Source: Allokutzneria sp. A3M-2-11 16
GTDB lineage: Bacteria > Actinomycetota > Actinomycetes > Mycobacteriales > Pseudonocardiaceae
Direction: 5' to 3'
Length of the DNA: 64,000 nt
NCBI RefSeq assembly: GCF_024213555.1
Contig: NZ_JANAVO010000001.1
Coordinates: 3,534,001-3,598,000, forward strand
Shown here piece after piece: positions 33,874 to 42,158 of this stretch (its first letter is position 1; each line of letters starts with the position of its first letter). The position numbers and the translations under genes are program-made. The notes below the pieces were generated by a model. The model had not been told where the DNA came from. It worked only from the letters and a program-made list of their open reading frames with translations, and ran no database searches.

Positions 33874-34737
33874 ATGGGTGAACAGCAGCGCCATTCCGGA
33901 GCCGAGGTCGCTTCCTTCCTGCTGGAGCGCGAGGCCGAGATCATCGACTCGTGGCGGCGGTTGCCCTTCTTCGACTCCGGGGACGGCGACCAGGCCCAGG
34001 TCGAGCGGGACTGCGGCGCCGTGGTGCGCGCGCTCGCGGAGGCGGTGCGCACCGGGGACGAGGACGATCCTGCCGCAGCCCCGTTCAACTCGCTGCGCGG
34101 GCTGTTCATGGAGCTGGCGGGCAGGCGCACCCGGTTCGGCGACTCCGCCAGCGAGGTCGCGGTGGAGGCGGGCAGGCTGAAGGGCCCGGTCGTGCGGCTG
34201 TGGAAGTCCGCGGGCGGGCACCGCGGCGTCGAGCAGACCGCGCTGCTGGTCGACGCCCTCGGCACGCTGCGGGTGGCGGTCATGGAGATCGCCGTGTCCA
34301 CCAGCGCCGAGCTCATCCAGCAGCAGCAGGAACAGCTGCTGGAGCTGTCCACGCCGGTGATCAGCCTGTGGCGGGGCATCCTGGCCGTGCCGCTGATCGG
34401 CACCCTGGACAGCGCGCGCAGCCAGATCGCGATGGAGAGCCTGCTGCAGGCGATCGTCGACCAGCGCGCCGAGGTGGCGATCCTGGACATCACCGGCGTC
34501 TCCATGGTCGACACCATGGTGGCCCAGCACCTGCTCAAGACGGTGATGGCGGCCAGGATGATGGGCGCGGAGTGCATCATCAGCGGAATCCGCCCGCAGA
34601 TCGCGCAGACCATGGTGCAGCTGGGCATCGACCTGGAGGAGGTCACCACGCGCGCCGGTCTCGCGGACGCGCTGGCCTTCGCGTTGACCAAGATCGGGTA
34701 CCAGGTCACCGCGCCCACCGGGGCGATCGGCCGATGA
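33874..34737 (+). CDS. rsbR: RsbR-like stressosome protein
   Basis: A 287-residue protein with an N-terminal sensor-type helical domain (about residues 1-155) and a C-terminal STAS domain (160-275). The STAS phosphorylation sites of RsbR proteins appear conserved as Thr207 in LDITGVSMVDT and Thr246 in PQIAQT. RsbR forms the stressosome with RsbS, and RsbT phosphorylates it. The N-terminal domain resembles the RsbRD type. AGGTAGGCAG precedes the ATG at 33874. It is first in an operon of overlapping genes. Confidence 0.88.
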   Translation: MGEQQRHSGAEVASFLLEREAEIIDSWRRLPFFDSGDGDQAQVERDCGAVVRALAEAVRTGDEDDPAAAPFNSLRGLFMELAGRRTRFGDSASEVAVEAGRLKGPVVRLWKSAGGHRGVEQTALLVDALGTLRVAVMEIAVSTSAELIQQQQEQLLELSTPVISLWRGILAVPLIGTLDSARSQIAMESLLQAIVDQRAEVAILDITGVSMVDTMVAQHLLKTVMAARMMGAECIISGIRPQIAQTMVQLGIDLEEVTTRAGLADALAFALTKIGYQVTAPTGAIGR

Positions 34738-35111
34738 ACGCGCTGCCACTGCTGCGGATCGGCGACGTCCTGCTGGTCAGCATCCAGACGGAGCTGCACG
34801 ACGAGCTCGCGCTGCGGTTCCAGCGGGAGCTGGCCGAGAAGGTCGCCGACGAGCACATCCGCGGGGTGATCATCGACATCTCCGCGCTGGAGATCGTCGA
34901 CTCCTTCCTCGGCCGCGTGCTGCACGACATCGCGGCGACCACCTCCGTGCTGGCCGCGCGCACCGTGGTGGTCGGCATGCGGCCCGCCGTCGCGATCACC
35001 CTGGTTGAGCTGGGGCTCTCGTTGCACGGGCTGCGCACCGCGCTCAACGTCGAGGCCGGTCTGCGTCAGCTCGGCATCCGCAGGCTCGACGTGTCCGGGG
35101 AGGCTCGATGA
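34734..35111 (+). CDS. rsbS: RsbS-like stressosome scaffold protein
   Basis: A 125-residue protein made only of a STAS domain. The phospho-Ser motif is VIIDISALEIVDSF, Ser50, at the position of the RsbT target serine. Phosphorylation of RsbS releases RsbT in Bacillus and related systems. The gene overlaps rsbR by ATGA, which favours balanced production of the two scaffold proteins. Confidence 0.88.
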   Translation: MNALPLLRIGDVLLVSIQTELHDELALRFQRELAEKVADEHIRGVIIDISALEIVDSFLGRVLHDIAATTSVLAARTVVVGMRPAVAITLVELGLSLHGLRTALNVEAGLRQLGIRRLDVSGEAR

Positions 35112-35527
35112 GCCGAGTCCTGGCGGCTGACACCATGCCGATCAGGTCCGAGGGCGACATCGTCGGCGTCCGGCAACTGGTCCGGCAGCACGGTGCTGCC
35201 GCGGAGCTCTCGCTGGTGGAGCAGACCAAGCTGGTCACCGCGGCGAGCGAGCTGGCCCGCAACACCCTGTTGCACGGCGGGGGCGGCAAGGTGGAGGTGG
35301 AGTCCGTCGAGGAGGACCGGCGGCGGACCATCCGGCTGAGCTTCATCGACTCCGGCCCCGGTATCGAGGATGTGGAGCTGGCGCTGACCGACGGCTACAC
35401 CACCGCGGGCGGGCTGGGGCTCGGCCTCGGCGGCACGCGCAGGCTGGCAGGCGAGTTCGAGATCGACTCGGTGCCCGGCGAGGGCACGACGGTGACCGTC
35501 CGCTTCCACACGAGGGTCCGCGGGTGA
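35108..35527 (+). CDS. rsbT: RsbT-like serine/threonine kinase
   Basis: A 139-residue GHKL-type ATPase. The N box is SELARNTLLHGG and the G1 box is DSGPGIEDVEL, followed by GGLGLGLGGTRRLA. It would phosphorylate RsbR and RsbS and then activate an RsbU-type phosphatase. It overlaps rsbS by four bases and the next gene by four. Confidence 0.88.
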   Translation: MSRVLAADTMPIRSEGDIVGVRQLVRQHGAAAELSLVEQTKLVTAASELARNTLLHGGGGKVEVESVEEDRRRTIRLSFIDSGPGIEDVELALTDGYTTAGGLGLGLGGTRRLAGEFEIDSVPGEGTTVTVRFHTRVRG

Positions 35528-36522
35528 GCGAACGCAGACTGGACATGCGGGTGCACGAGCCCAGCCACGTGGGACGGGCGCGGGCGCTCGCGGTCGAGGC
35601 GGCCAAGCGCGCCGGGCTCAGCGAGGACGCGGTCGGCCGGGTGGCGCTCGCGGCCAGTGAGCTCGCGGGGAACCTGGTCAAGCACGCCGCCGACGGGATG
35701 CTGCTGACCCGGCACGCGCCGGGCAGGCTGGACCTGGTCACCGTGGACCGGGGGCCGGGCATGCGGGACCCGAAGCGCTGCCTGGTCGACGGGTTCTCCA
35801 CCGCGGGGAGCATGGGGACCGGGATGGGCGCGGTGCGCCGGGCGGCCGACTTCTTCGACCTGTATTCGTTGCGCGGCAAGGGAACCGCCGTGCTCGCGCG
35901 GTGGCTCGAAGGGGACGCCGAGCCGGGGCCCGCCGGTCTGGTGCTGCCCGCGCCGGGCGAGTCGGCCTGCGGGGACGGCTGGCGGGTGCGCGACGACGGG
36001 CGGACCCTGACCGCCGCGCTCGTGGACGGTTCCGGGCACGGCGAGGCCGCGGAGGCCGCCGCGGCGAGCGCCCTGCGGGTCGTCGACGAGTCCCCGTTGC
36101 TGCCGCCGCTGGACCTGCTGGAGCTGATGCGCGAACGCATCGCGCGGACCAGGGGGGCCGCCGTCGCGCTCGTGCGGATCGATCGTGGGGCCGGGCTGCT
36201 CCGGTTCGCCGGGATGGGCAATATCGTGGTGCGGGTGCACGAACCCGGGGCGGAGCACAGCGTTCAGCTCGTGTCCTCCCCGGGCATCGTCGGCCACCGG
36301 GCACAACGCCATCGCCCGGTGGAGACGTCGCGGCAGTGGACGACGGAGACCATGGTGATCATGAACACCGACGGGATCAGCCAGCGGTGGTCGCTCGACG
36401 ACTGGCCCGGAGTGCGCGCGGCCGACCCGTTGCTGCTCAGCGCGCTGGTCCTGTGGCAGGCCAACCGGTTGCGGGACGACGCCGGGGTGCTCGTGCTCGC
36501 CGGTGAGGGCGGTGGTCGATGA
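35524..36522 (+). CDS. RsbT-like kinase domain fused to RsbX-like phosphatase domain
   Basis: A 332-residue fusion. Residues 1-135 form a second GHKL kinase (SELAGNLVKHAADG, VDRGPGMRDPKR, GTGMGAVRRAADFF), and 145-330 form a PP2C/RsbX-like phosphatase (VRDDGRTLTAALVDGSGHGE and DDAGVLVLAGE). RsbX normally dephosphorylates RsbS and RsbR to reset the stressosome. Joining kinase-like and phosphatase-like halves would put both opposing activities in one protein. GTGA overlap with rsbT implies tight co-expression. Whether the kinase half is active is unknown. Confidence 0.82.
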   Translation: MSERRLDMRVHEPSHVGRARALAVEAAKRAGLSEDAVGRVALAASELAGNLVKHAADGMLLTRHAPGRLDLVTVDRGPGMRDPKRCLVDGFSTAGSMGTGMGAVRRAADFFDLYSLRGKGTAVLARWLEGDAEPGPAGLVLPAPGESACGDGWRVRDDGRTLTAALVDGSGHGEAAEAAAASALRVVDESPLLPPLDLLELMRERIARTRGAAVALVRIDRGAGLLRFAGMGNIVVRVHEPGAEHSVQLVSSPGIVGHRAQRHRPVETSRQWTTETMVIMNTDGISQRWSLDDWPGVRAADPLLLSALVLWQANRLRDDAGVLVLAGEGGGR

Positions 36523-38042
36523 ACCCACGCAGGACCGAGCTGGTCGAGCAGCGGGTCGACACCGAGGCCGAGGCGGCGCGGCTGCGGGAACAGCTGCTGC
36601 GGGTGCTCGCCCAGCTGCCGGTCGACGACGTGCACGGCGCCGAACTGCTCGTCGCGGCATCCCGTGAGCTGCGCGATCTCCTCGACGCCGGTGGCGGCAC
36701 GGTGCGGATCGTGGTGGAGGACCTGCCGGAGGGGACCTCGCTGCCGGTGCTCGGGACGGAGCCGGGGCGGGTGGGCGATGACGCGGTTCTCGGCCCGCTG
36801 CTCGCGGTGATCGCCGAGCAGCGCAAGGCGCTCAGCTGGCACCAGACGGAGCTCCAGCAGACCAACGCGGGGTTGCTCGCGCTGCACGCGGAACTGGAGC
36901 AGCAGCGGCGCAGGCTGACCTTCCTCGACGAGATCAGCCGGATGCTGGTCACCTCGCTCGCCGAGGACGAGGTGCTGCAACGGCTGGTGCAGCACCTGGT
37001 GCGCGCCGGCTTCGCCGAGACGGCCACCGCCTGGGTGCCGGTCGAGGAGGCGCTGTCCTGCACGGCGACCACCGAGGACGAGATCCCGCGCATGCCCTGC
37101 CCGGAGGTCGTCGCCGCGGCGCGGGCCCACCGCGCGCAGACCGGCAGCGGCCTGCTGGTGCTGCCCTTCCTGGTCGGCACCCAGTGCCTCGGCGTGCTCG
37201 AACTGGGGCGGGAACAGCCGGACTACGACGAGGACGAGCGCGAGCTCGGCAACCACGTGGCGGGCCGGGCGGCCATCGCGTTGCGCAACGCCCGCGAGTA
37301 CGAGCGGGAACGGGATCTCGCCGAGACGCTGCAACGCGCGATGCTGCCCGCGCTGCCGCGGTCGCCCGCGATCCGGGTCTGCGCGCGCTACCGCCCGGCC
37401 ACGCGCGGCATCAACGTCGGCGGAGACTGGTACGACGCGTTCATCCGGCCGGACGGGCGCCTCGTGCTCACGGTCGGCGACGTGACCGGCCACGGCATCG
37501 ACGCCGCGCTGATGATGGGCCAGTTGCAGAAGGCGTTGCGCGCCTACGCGATCGAGGGGCACGGCCCCGGGACCACGCTGCGCCTGGTGCACCAGCTGAT
37601 GCGGACGCAGGAGACCGATCTCCTCGCGACCGCGGTGCTCGCCGAGCTCGATCCGGGCAGCGGGGCGCTGCGCTGGGCGGGGGCCGGGCACCTGCCGATG
37701 GCCCTGCGCGCCCCGGACGGCACGGCGGAACTGCTCACCGAGCGGCAGGCGCCGCTGCTCGGGCTGCCCCTGGCCACCCTGGAGGTACCGGAGCACTCGA
37801 CCGTGATCGAGCCCGGTGGCGGACTGCTGCTCTACACCGACGGTCTGGTGGAACGGCGGCATTACGACATAGATACCGGTTTGAGACGTTTGGTCGACGC
37901 GTTTGCTGCCGACCCCGATATCCAGGGGGAGCCGTTGGTCCGGGCGATGCTCGCCGATCTGTTGACAGACAGTCGGCACGAGGACGACATGTGTCTTCTC
38001 CTGTGCGAGCGAGTGGCGCCCGAGAACCCTGATGCGGAGTGA
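36519..38042 (+). CDS. RsbU-like PP2C (SpoIIE) phosphatase with GAF domain
   Basis: A 507-residue regulator phosphatase. It has an N-terminal coil (1-60), a helical segment with a coiled coil (100-135), a GAF-like domain (about 140-260) and a C-terminal PP2C_SIG domain (270-495). Metal-site motifs are INVGGDWYDAF near 300, VGDVTGHGIDAALMM near 320, YTDGLVERR and the end DDMCLLL. It probably dephosphorylates the STAS antagonist. The ATGA overlap with the preceding gene places it in the operon. The signal sensed by the GAF-like domain is unknown. Confidence 0.88.
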   Translation: MNPRRTELVEQRVDTEAEAARLREQLLRVLAQLPVDDVHGAELLVAASRELRDLLDAGGGTVRIVVEDLPEGTSLPVLGTEPGRVGDDAVLGPLLAVIAEQRKALSWHQTELQQTNAGLLALHAELEQQRRRLTFLDEISRMLVTSLAEDEVLQRLVQHLVRAGFAETATAWVPVEEALSCTATTEDEIPRMPCPEVVAAARAHRAQTGSGLLVLPFLVGTQCLGVLELGREQPDYDEDERELGNHVAGRAAIALRNAREYERERDLAETLQRAMLPALPRSPAIRVCARYRPATRGINVGGDWYDAFIRPDGRLVLTVGDVTGHGIDAALMMGQLQKALRAYAIEGHGPGTTLRLVHQLMRTQETDLLATAVLAELDPGSGALRWAGAGHLPMALRAPDGTAELLTERQAPLLGLPLATLEVPEHSTVIEPGGGLLLYTDGLVERRHYDIDTGLRRLVDAFAADPDIQGEPLVRAMLADLLTDSRHEDDMCLLLCERVAPENPDAE

Positions 38043-38046
38043 GTGC

Positions 38047-38442
38047 GTGCCAGAGGCAGCGAGTTCGGAGACCATGCGGACCGTCGTCGCGTTGCAGCGC
38101 GATCCGGGGTCCTGCGCCGCGGTCCGAGCGCTGGTGACGAACGTGCTCGGGCGCTGGGGCATGCCGGAGGACCTGGTCCGCGACGCGGTGCTGGTGGCGA
38201 ACGAGCTGGTGGCGAACGCGGTCGAGCACGGCGCGGGCCCGGTGTGGTTCGGGCTGAGCCGGACCGGGACCGGAATCCGGATGGAGACCGGGGACAACGG
38301 CGCCGATCTGCCGCGGCTGCGCAGCACCGGGCCGAGGGACGAGCGGCACCGCGGGCTGGTGATCGTCGGCGCGCTGAGCACCGGCTGGGGGACCGAGCAC
38401 CGCGCGGACGGCAAGGTCGTCTGGGCGACGATGAGCGCCTGA
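38047..38442 (+). CDS. RsbW-like anti-sigma serine kinase
   Basis: A 131-residue GHKL kinase. N-box VANELVANAVEHG, G1 box ETGDNGADLP and RGLVIVGALSTGWG mark it as an RsbW/SpoIIAB-type protein, which would sequester a sigma factor and phosphorylate the STAS antagonist. The GTG at 38047 is favoured because GGAG lies 7 bases upstream; ATG at 38032 overlaps the previous stop and is possible. No sigma-factor gene is adjacent. Confidence 0.83.
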   Translation: MPEAASSETMRTVVALQRDPGSCAAVRALVTNVLGRWGMPEDLVRDAVLVANELVANAVEHGAGPVWFGLSRTGTGIRMETGDNGADLPRLRSTGPRDERHRGLVIVGALSTGWGTEHRADGKVVWATMSA

Positions 38443-38451
38443 GGCTCGTTC

Positions 38452-39597
38452 TCAGGCGGTGCGGCCCCGCCAGTCGAGGCAGACCGCGACCGCGTCGTCG
38501 TCGAGGTCGATGTGCCCGCTGAACCGGCTCAGGTCGGCCATGAGCGCCCGGACCGCCTCCGCCGCCGAGAGCCCTCGGGTGGCGGCGAGCAGCCGGGACA
38601 GCAGTTCCTCGCCGTAGCTGAGCCCCTCGGCCCGCGCCTCGTAGACGCCGTCGCTGATGATCACCAGCCGGTCGCCGGGCCGCAGCTCGAAGCGCTGCTC
38701 CAGGTAGTGGGTGCTGTCGAACATGCCCAGCGGCAGCTGCGGCTCCAGCCGCACGTCCAGCACCTCGTCCCCGCGCAGCCGCCAGATCTGCGGGGAGCCC
38801 GCGTCGATCACCGCGAGCCTCCCGGTGGCCAGTTCGACCTGGAGCAGCAGCGTGGCCACGTGCTGTTTGCCGCCGTACTGCGCCCAGATCGCCTGGTCGG
38901 CCAGTGCCGCCTGGTCGGCGAGGTCGACCCCGGCGCGGCGGGCGTTGCGCAGCGCGTGGATGGCCAGGCTGGTCAGCAGCGCCGCGTCGACGCTCTCGCC
39001 CATGCCGTTGGTGACGGCGACGGTCAGGTGCTCCTCGTCGGCGCTCCAGTCGAAGTTGTCCCCGCGCACCGCGTACGCGGGCTCCAGCTGGCCGGCGAGG
39101 CTGAACTCGGCCTGGTCGAGGCAGCGGCCGGGCAGCAGGTCCCACTGCATCTCGGCGGCCAGGGTGAGGCGTTCGGTGCGGCGGGCCCTGCGGAAGCGGT
39201 CGGTGACCACCTCGGCGGCGATCAGCGCCTGCCCGGCGCGCTCGGCGAGTTCGGCCAGCTCCGAGAGGTCCTCGGGCGGCGGCCCCGGCCAGCGCAGCCG
39301 GAGGACGCCGAGCCGGTCACCGCGGACGCTGATCGGCAGGTGCCGGAACTCCCCGTCGACCACGGGTTTCTGCTGGGCGTAGGCGGCCCCGGCCGGGGAG
39401 GAGGAAATCGGTTGCCCGCCCGAGCCGGGGTTCAGCACCGGTTCCAGGGAGGCCGTCCGGTAGTCGGCGAGGAACACCTCGGCTTCCGCCACCCCGTAGT
39501 GGGTGTGGAGAATGTCCCCCAAGGCGTCGCCGAGGCTGTGCGCGGGCGTGCGCAGCATGGCACGCTCGACATCGGTCAGCCGCTGGGTCGGGTGCAA
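38452..39597 (-). CDS. PP2C (SpoIIE-type) phosphatase with atypical metal motif
   Basis: A 381-residue phosphatase with a GAF-like N-terminal part (about 15-140) and a PP2C_SIG domain (155-375). The GDNFDWS region corresponds to the usual GGDWYD, but the second metal motif reads TNGMGES instead of the common DGMGHG/DVTGHG, so the usual Asp is Asn. Other Asp residues remain in IISDGVYEARA and DDDAVAVCLDWRG. Similar variants may form a subfamily. The TTG at 39597 has GGAGG 5 bases before it. It is divergent from a MarR gene and convergent with the RsbW-like gene. Confidence 0.8.
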   Translation of the reverse strand: MHPTQRLTDVERAMLRTPAHSLGDALGDILHTHYGVAEAEVFLADYRTASLEPVLNPGSGGQPISSSPAGAAYAQQKPVVDGEFRHLPISVRGDRLGVLRLRWPGPPPEDLSELAELAERAGQALIAAEVVTDRFRRARRTERLTLAAEMQWDLLPGRCLDQAEFSLAGQLEPAYAVRGDNFDWSADEEHLTVAVTNGMGESVDAALLTSLAIHALRNARRAGVDLADQAALADQAIWAQYGGKQHVATLLLQVELATGRLAVIDAGSPQIWRLRGDEVLDVRLEPQLPLGMFDSTHYLEQRFELRPGDRLVIISDGVYEARAEGLSYGEELLSRLLAATRGLSAAEAVRALMADLSRFSGHIDLDDDAVAVCLDWRGRTA

Positions 39598-39710
39598 CAG
39601 GTCCTCCTGGGGCGCCGGGCGCGGAACGAACGGCCCTGCCCGGGGACGTTGTTCCAGTGGATGCCCCGATACGGGGGCAGTGATGTCGACGCTTCTCGTC
39701 AGAGCGGAGT

Positions 39711-40187
39711 ATGACGCTGGTGCGGCACCCCAACCACCAATCGGCCGATATCGCGGCCGCAGTGGAGGCTGCCGCAGAGGCCCTGGTGATCGTCTGGGGC
39801 CGGAGTTCGGAGCGCCTGCACCCCAAGGTCTCGCCGTCCCAGCTGCGCGCGCTGCTCGTGGTGGAGCACAGCGGCGCGCTCACCCTCGGCGGGCTCGCGG
39901 AGGAGCTGGGCGCGATCCCCTCCTCGGCGAGCAGGCTCTGCGACCGGCTGCAGGCCGCCGGTCTGCTCGCGCGCACCGCGGGGTCCACCGACCGCCGTGA
40001 GGTGTCGCTGCGGCTGACCAAGGACGGCCAGCGCCTGCTTGAGGAGCTGCGGCTGACCAGGCGGGAGGAGCTGGCCAGCGTGCTGGGGGCGATGAACCCG
40101 CAGGCCAGGGAGGCGCTGCTGGCCGGGCTGGACGCGTTCCGGGTGGCCGCGGTGCGGTCCGGGCTGCGCAGCGGGGAGACCGGCTAG
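39711..40187 (+). CDS. MarR-family transcriptional regulator
   Basis: A 158-residue regulator with the typical winged helix: GALTLGGLAEELGAIPSSAS, RLCDRLQAAGLLAR and DRREVSLRLTKDGQRLL. Long helices at each end form the dimer. It lies next to and divergent from the SpoIIE-type phosphatase gene. The pairing recurs in streptomycetes as I recall, which suggests shared regulation. Confidence 0.88.
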   Translation: MTLVRHPNHQSADIAAAVEAAAEALVIVWGRSSERLHPKVSPSQLRALLVVEHSGALTLGGLAEELGAIPSSASRLCDRLQAAGLLARTAGSTDRREVSLRLTKDGQRLLEELRLTRREELASVLGAMNPQAREALLAGLDAFRVAAVRSGLRSGETG

Positions 40188-40266
40188 CGCCGTGCCGGGA
40201 TCGGCTGGCGCCGTGCTGTGCCCAGAGCCGTGAAGCCTCGACATGCCGCCAGCCTCCAGAAGATGT

Positions 40267-40313
40267 TTGCCCTAGGGCAAGAATTCTAGCGAGCGACTGT
40301 TGCCCTTGTGCAA
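40267..40313. promoter_or_regulatory. MarR-type palindromes in a convergent intergenic region
   Basis: TTGCCCTAGGGCAA (40267-40280) is a perfect 14-bp palindrome, and TTGCCCTTGTGCAA (40300-40313) is a weaker version 33 bp later. Both resemble MarR-family operators. They lie after the MarR stop and after the stop of the opposite gene, so no promoter obviously uses them; they may also act as a hairpin. Confidence 0.4.
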
Positions 40314-40332
40314 GTAGTGGGTGGCGGCTCGT

Positions 40333-40851
40333 TCAGCGGCTGGTCGCGGTGGTGCTCGTCGGCTTGGCCGTGGTCGTCGCGGTCGTGGTGCCGGGCCGCG
40401 CGGTCGTGGTGGTGGTCGTCGGAGCGGGCGGGCTCGGCACGGGCAGCACGACGTCCGGTACGACGATGGAGGGCAGCTCGATCGGCGAGGGGCTGGGCGT
40501 GACCACGGTGCTCCCGTTGATCACCGTGGTGGTCGGGACCAGGGTCACCGACGTGCGGCCGGGCTGGTACTCCATCGGCTTGCCGTCCGGGTCGGTCTCG
40601 AACCGCTGCTCCGCCCCGCCTTCGCCGGGGTGCAGCGCCCCGCCGTCGCGACCGGGGACGCCGGTGGTGGCGAGCCGGTCGGTCAGCACGACACCGGCGA
40701 CGACCGCGACGGCGGCCGAGGTGGCCAGGGCCAGGGACCAGACGGGGAACGGCAGGCGGGACCGCCGCCGCTCCGGCGCTTCCGCGTTCTGGGCGGGGGT
40801 TTCCTGCGCTCGTGACTGTTGCACCGGGGACTCCAAACCAAGGCGCGGCAC
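40333..40851 (-). CDS. Membrane-anchored Thr/Pro-rich hypothetical protein
   Basis: A 172-residue protein with a short cytoplasmic part (1-35), one membrane helix (WSLALATSAAVAVVAGVVL) and an outer part ending in a Thr/Pro-rich tail with TTTTTTARPGTTT. Its outer segment contains FETDPDGKPMEYQPGRTSV. The pattern is common in actinomycete surface proteins and gives no enzyme function. The start used is GTG 40851. The strong codon bias in this frame supports coding. Confidence 0.55.
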   Translation of the reverse strand: MPRLGLESPVQQSRAQETPAQNAEAPERRRSRLPFPVWSLALATSAAVAVVAGVVLTDRLATTGVPGRDGGALHPGEGGAEQRFETDPDGKPMEYQPGRTSVTLVPTTTVINGSTVVTPSPSPIELPSIVVPDVVLPVPSPPAPTTTTTTARPGTTTATTTAKPTSTTATSR

Positions 40852-41012
40852 ACCGCCGCGTGTAGCTCCCCGAACCGCGCCGCCATGTAATCACCGCGGC
40901 CCGCCCGGACTCGAATCCGTTCACTCCACCGAGTGGTCCAGGTGGAGGATTGCCGCACTCGGAGCCCTATGGGAAAAAGTCCTACCAAATTCCCGGGGTA
41001 CGGAGGCCGTTC

Positions 41013-41993
41013 ATGTTGAAGTGCACATCAACCCTGGTCAGGGGCCTGGCCACCGCTGCGGCGGCGGTGCTGGCGCTGGGCCTGGCGGCACCCTCCGCGG
41101 CGGCGTTCCCCGGGGCCTTCCACCCCACCCAGAGCGTCGGCAACCGCGGTTCCGACGTCACCGCGCTGCAGCACCTGCTGCGCCAGCACGGGCACGCCAC
41201 CGCGGTCGACGGGATCTTCAGCGCGGGCACCACGGCCGCCGTCAAAGCGTTCCAGCAAGCCAAATCGCTCCCGGCGGACGGCATCGCCGGGCCGAGGACG
41301 TGGAGCGCGCTGGTCGTGCAGGTGCGCGAGGGCGACAAGGGTGAGGCCGTCTCCGCGTTGCAGGCGCAGCTCAACGCCAAGCGCAGGCTCTCGCTGAAGG
41401 TCACCGGCACCTTCGACGCCGCGACCAAGCAGGCCGTGAGCAGCTTCCAGTCCCACGCGGGCATCGGAGCCGACGGCGTCGCGGGCCCGGTCACCTGGGA
41501 GAACCTGTTGTGGCACTACGACTACCCGGACATGGGCGCCGGGCTGTGCGACAAGGACCCGGACAACAACGGCACCGCGAACTGGGGCACCGGCGCCGCC
41601 ATCGGCCAGTTCGAGGCGGCCGCGCGGACCTTCGCCGCCACGGGCCAGGGCAAGATCCCGCTCGGGGACGTCAGCTTCGAGCACGGCGGCGCGATCAACG
41701 GCCACTCCAGCCACCGCGTCGGCATGGACGTCGACATCTGGCCGATCCGCACCGACAGCGCCCAGTGCACCGCGGGCCGGATCACCTGGGAGTCCCCGAC
41801 CTACGACCGCGCCGCGACCCGCCAGCTGGTCAAGGCGATCCGCGCGGCGGCGCCGGGCCACGTGAAGGTGATCTGGTTCAACGACCCGGTGCTGATCAAC
41901 GAGGGCCTGACCGCGCCACTGGTCAACCACGCCAACCACCTGCACATCCGCTACTGCGAGAAGGTCCACACCAGCACCCTCTACACCTGCTGA
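41013..41993 (+). CDS. Secreted peptidoglycan hydrolase: two PG-binding domains and a MepA-like endopeptidase domain
   Basis: A 326-residue exported protein. The signal peptide is RGLATAAAAVLALGLAAP. Two PG_binding_1 repeats follow (about 42-100 and 105-165; AVDGIFSAGTTAAVKAFQ and VTGTFDAATKQAVSSFQ). The C-terminal half is a penicillin-insensitive endopeptidase-like (M74/M15-type) domain with the zinc motifs HSSHRVGMDVDIWP and HANHLHIRYC. It would cut peptide cross-links in the cell wall. GGAGG at 41002-41006 supports the ATG at 41013. Confidence 0.88.
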   Translation: MLKCTSTLVRGLATAAAAVLALGLAAPSAAAFPGAFHPTQSVGNRGSDVTALQHLLRQHGHATAVDGIFSAGTTAAVKAFQQAKSLPADGIAGPRTWSALVVQVREGDKGEAVSALQAQLNAKRRLSLKVTGTFDAATKQAVSSFQSHAGIGADGVAGPVTWENLLWHYDYPDMGAGLCDKDPDNNGTANWGTGAAIGQFEAAARTFAATGQGKIPLGDVSFEHGGAINGHSSHRVGMDVDIWPIRTDSAQCTAGRITWESPTYDRAATRQLVKAIRAAAPGHVKVIWFNDPVLINEGLTAPLVNHANHLHIRYCEKVHTSTLYTC

Positions 41994-42006
41994 CCCCGCG
42001 TTTATG

Positions 42007-42082
42007 CCCTGAACGGGTCGTTCGGGGAATCTAACGCCCCGAACGACCCGTTCAGGGAACCCAACGCCCCAAATGCGGCGTT
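42007..42082. repeat. Three-unit 30-bp periodic repeat, with perfect 21-bp-arm hairpin
   Basis: Cores AACGGGTCGTT (42012), AACGACCCGTT (42042) and AATGCGGCGTT (42072) all fit AAYG-NNN-CRTT and are spaced exactly 30 bp. The first two units also form a 21-bp perfect inverted repeat (42007-42027 with 42037-42057) around a 9-base loop. It lies just after the peptidoglycan hydrolase stop and could terminate transcription. The same repeat type occurs at 47540 and 59812. Confidence 0.85.
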
Positions 42083-42088
42083 GGCCGT

Positions 42089-42144
42089 GGAGGTTGGGGG
42101 TGGTTGGAGATGGGTGAGTGGGGGGGTTAGGGGGTCTTGAAGAC
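42089..42144. repeat. Half copy of the GTCTTCAAGTAC palindrome family
   Basis: GGAGGTTGGGGG followed by a G-rich stretch and CTTGAAGAC matches the right arm of the element at 30357-30475, but no left arm is present. It separates the peptidoglycan hydrolase from the convergent MarR gene. Confidence 0.6.
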
Positions 42145-42158
42145 GTGGGGGGATCGGG

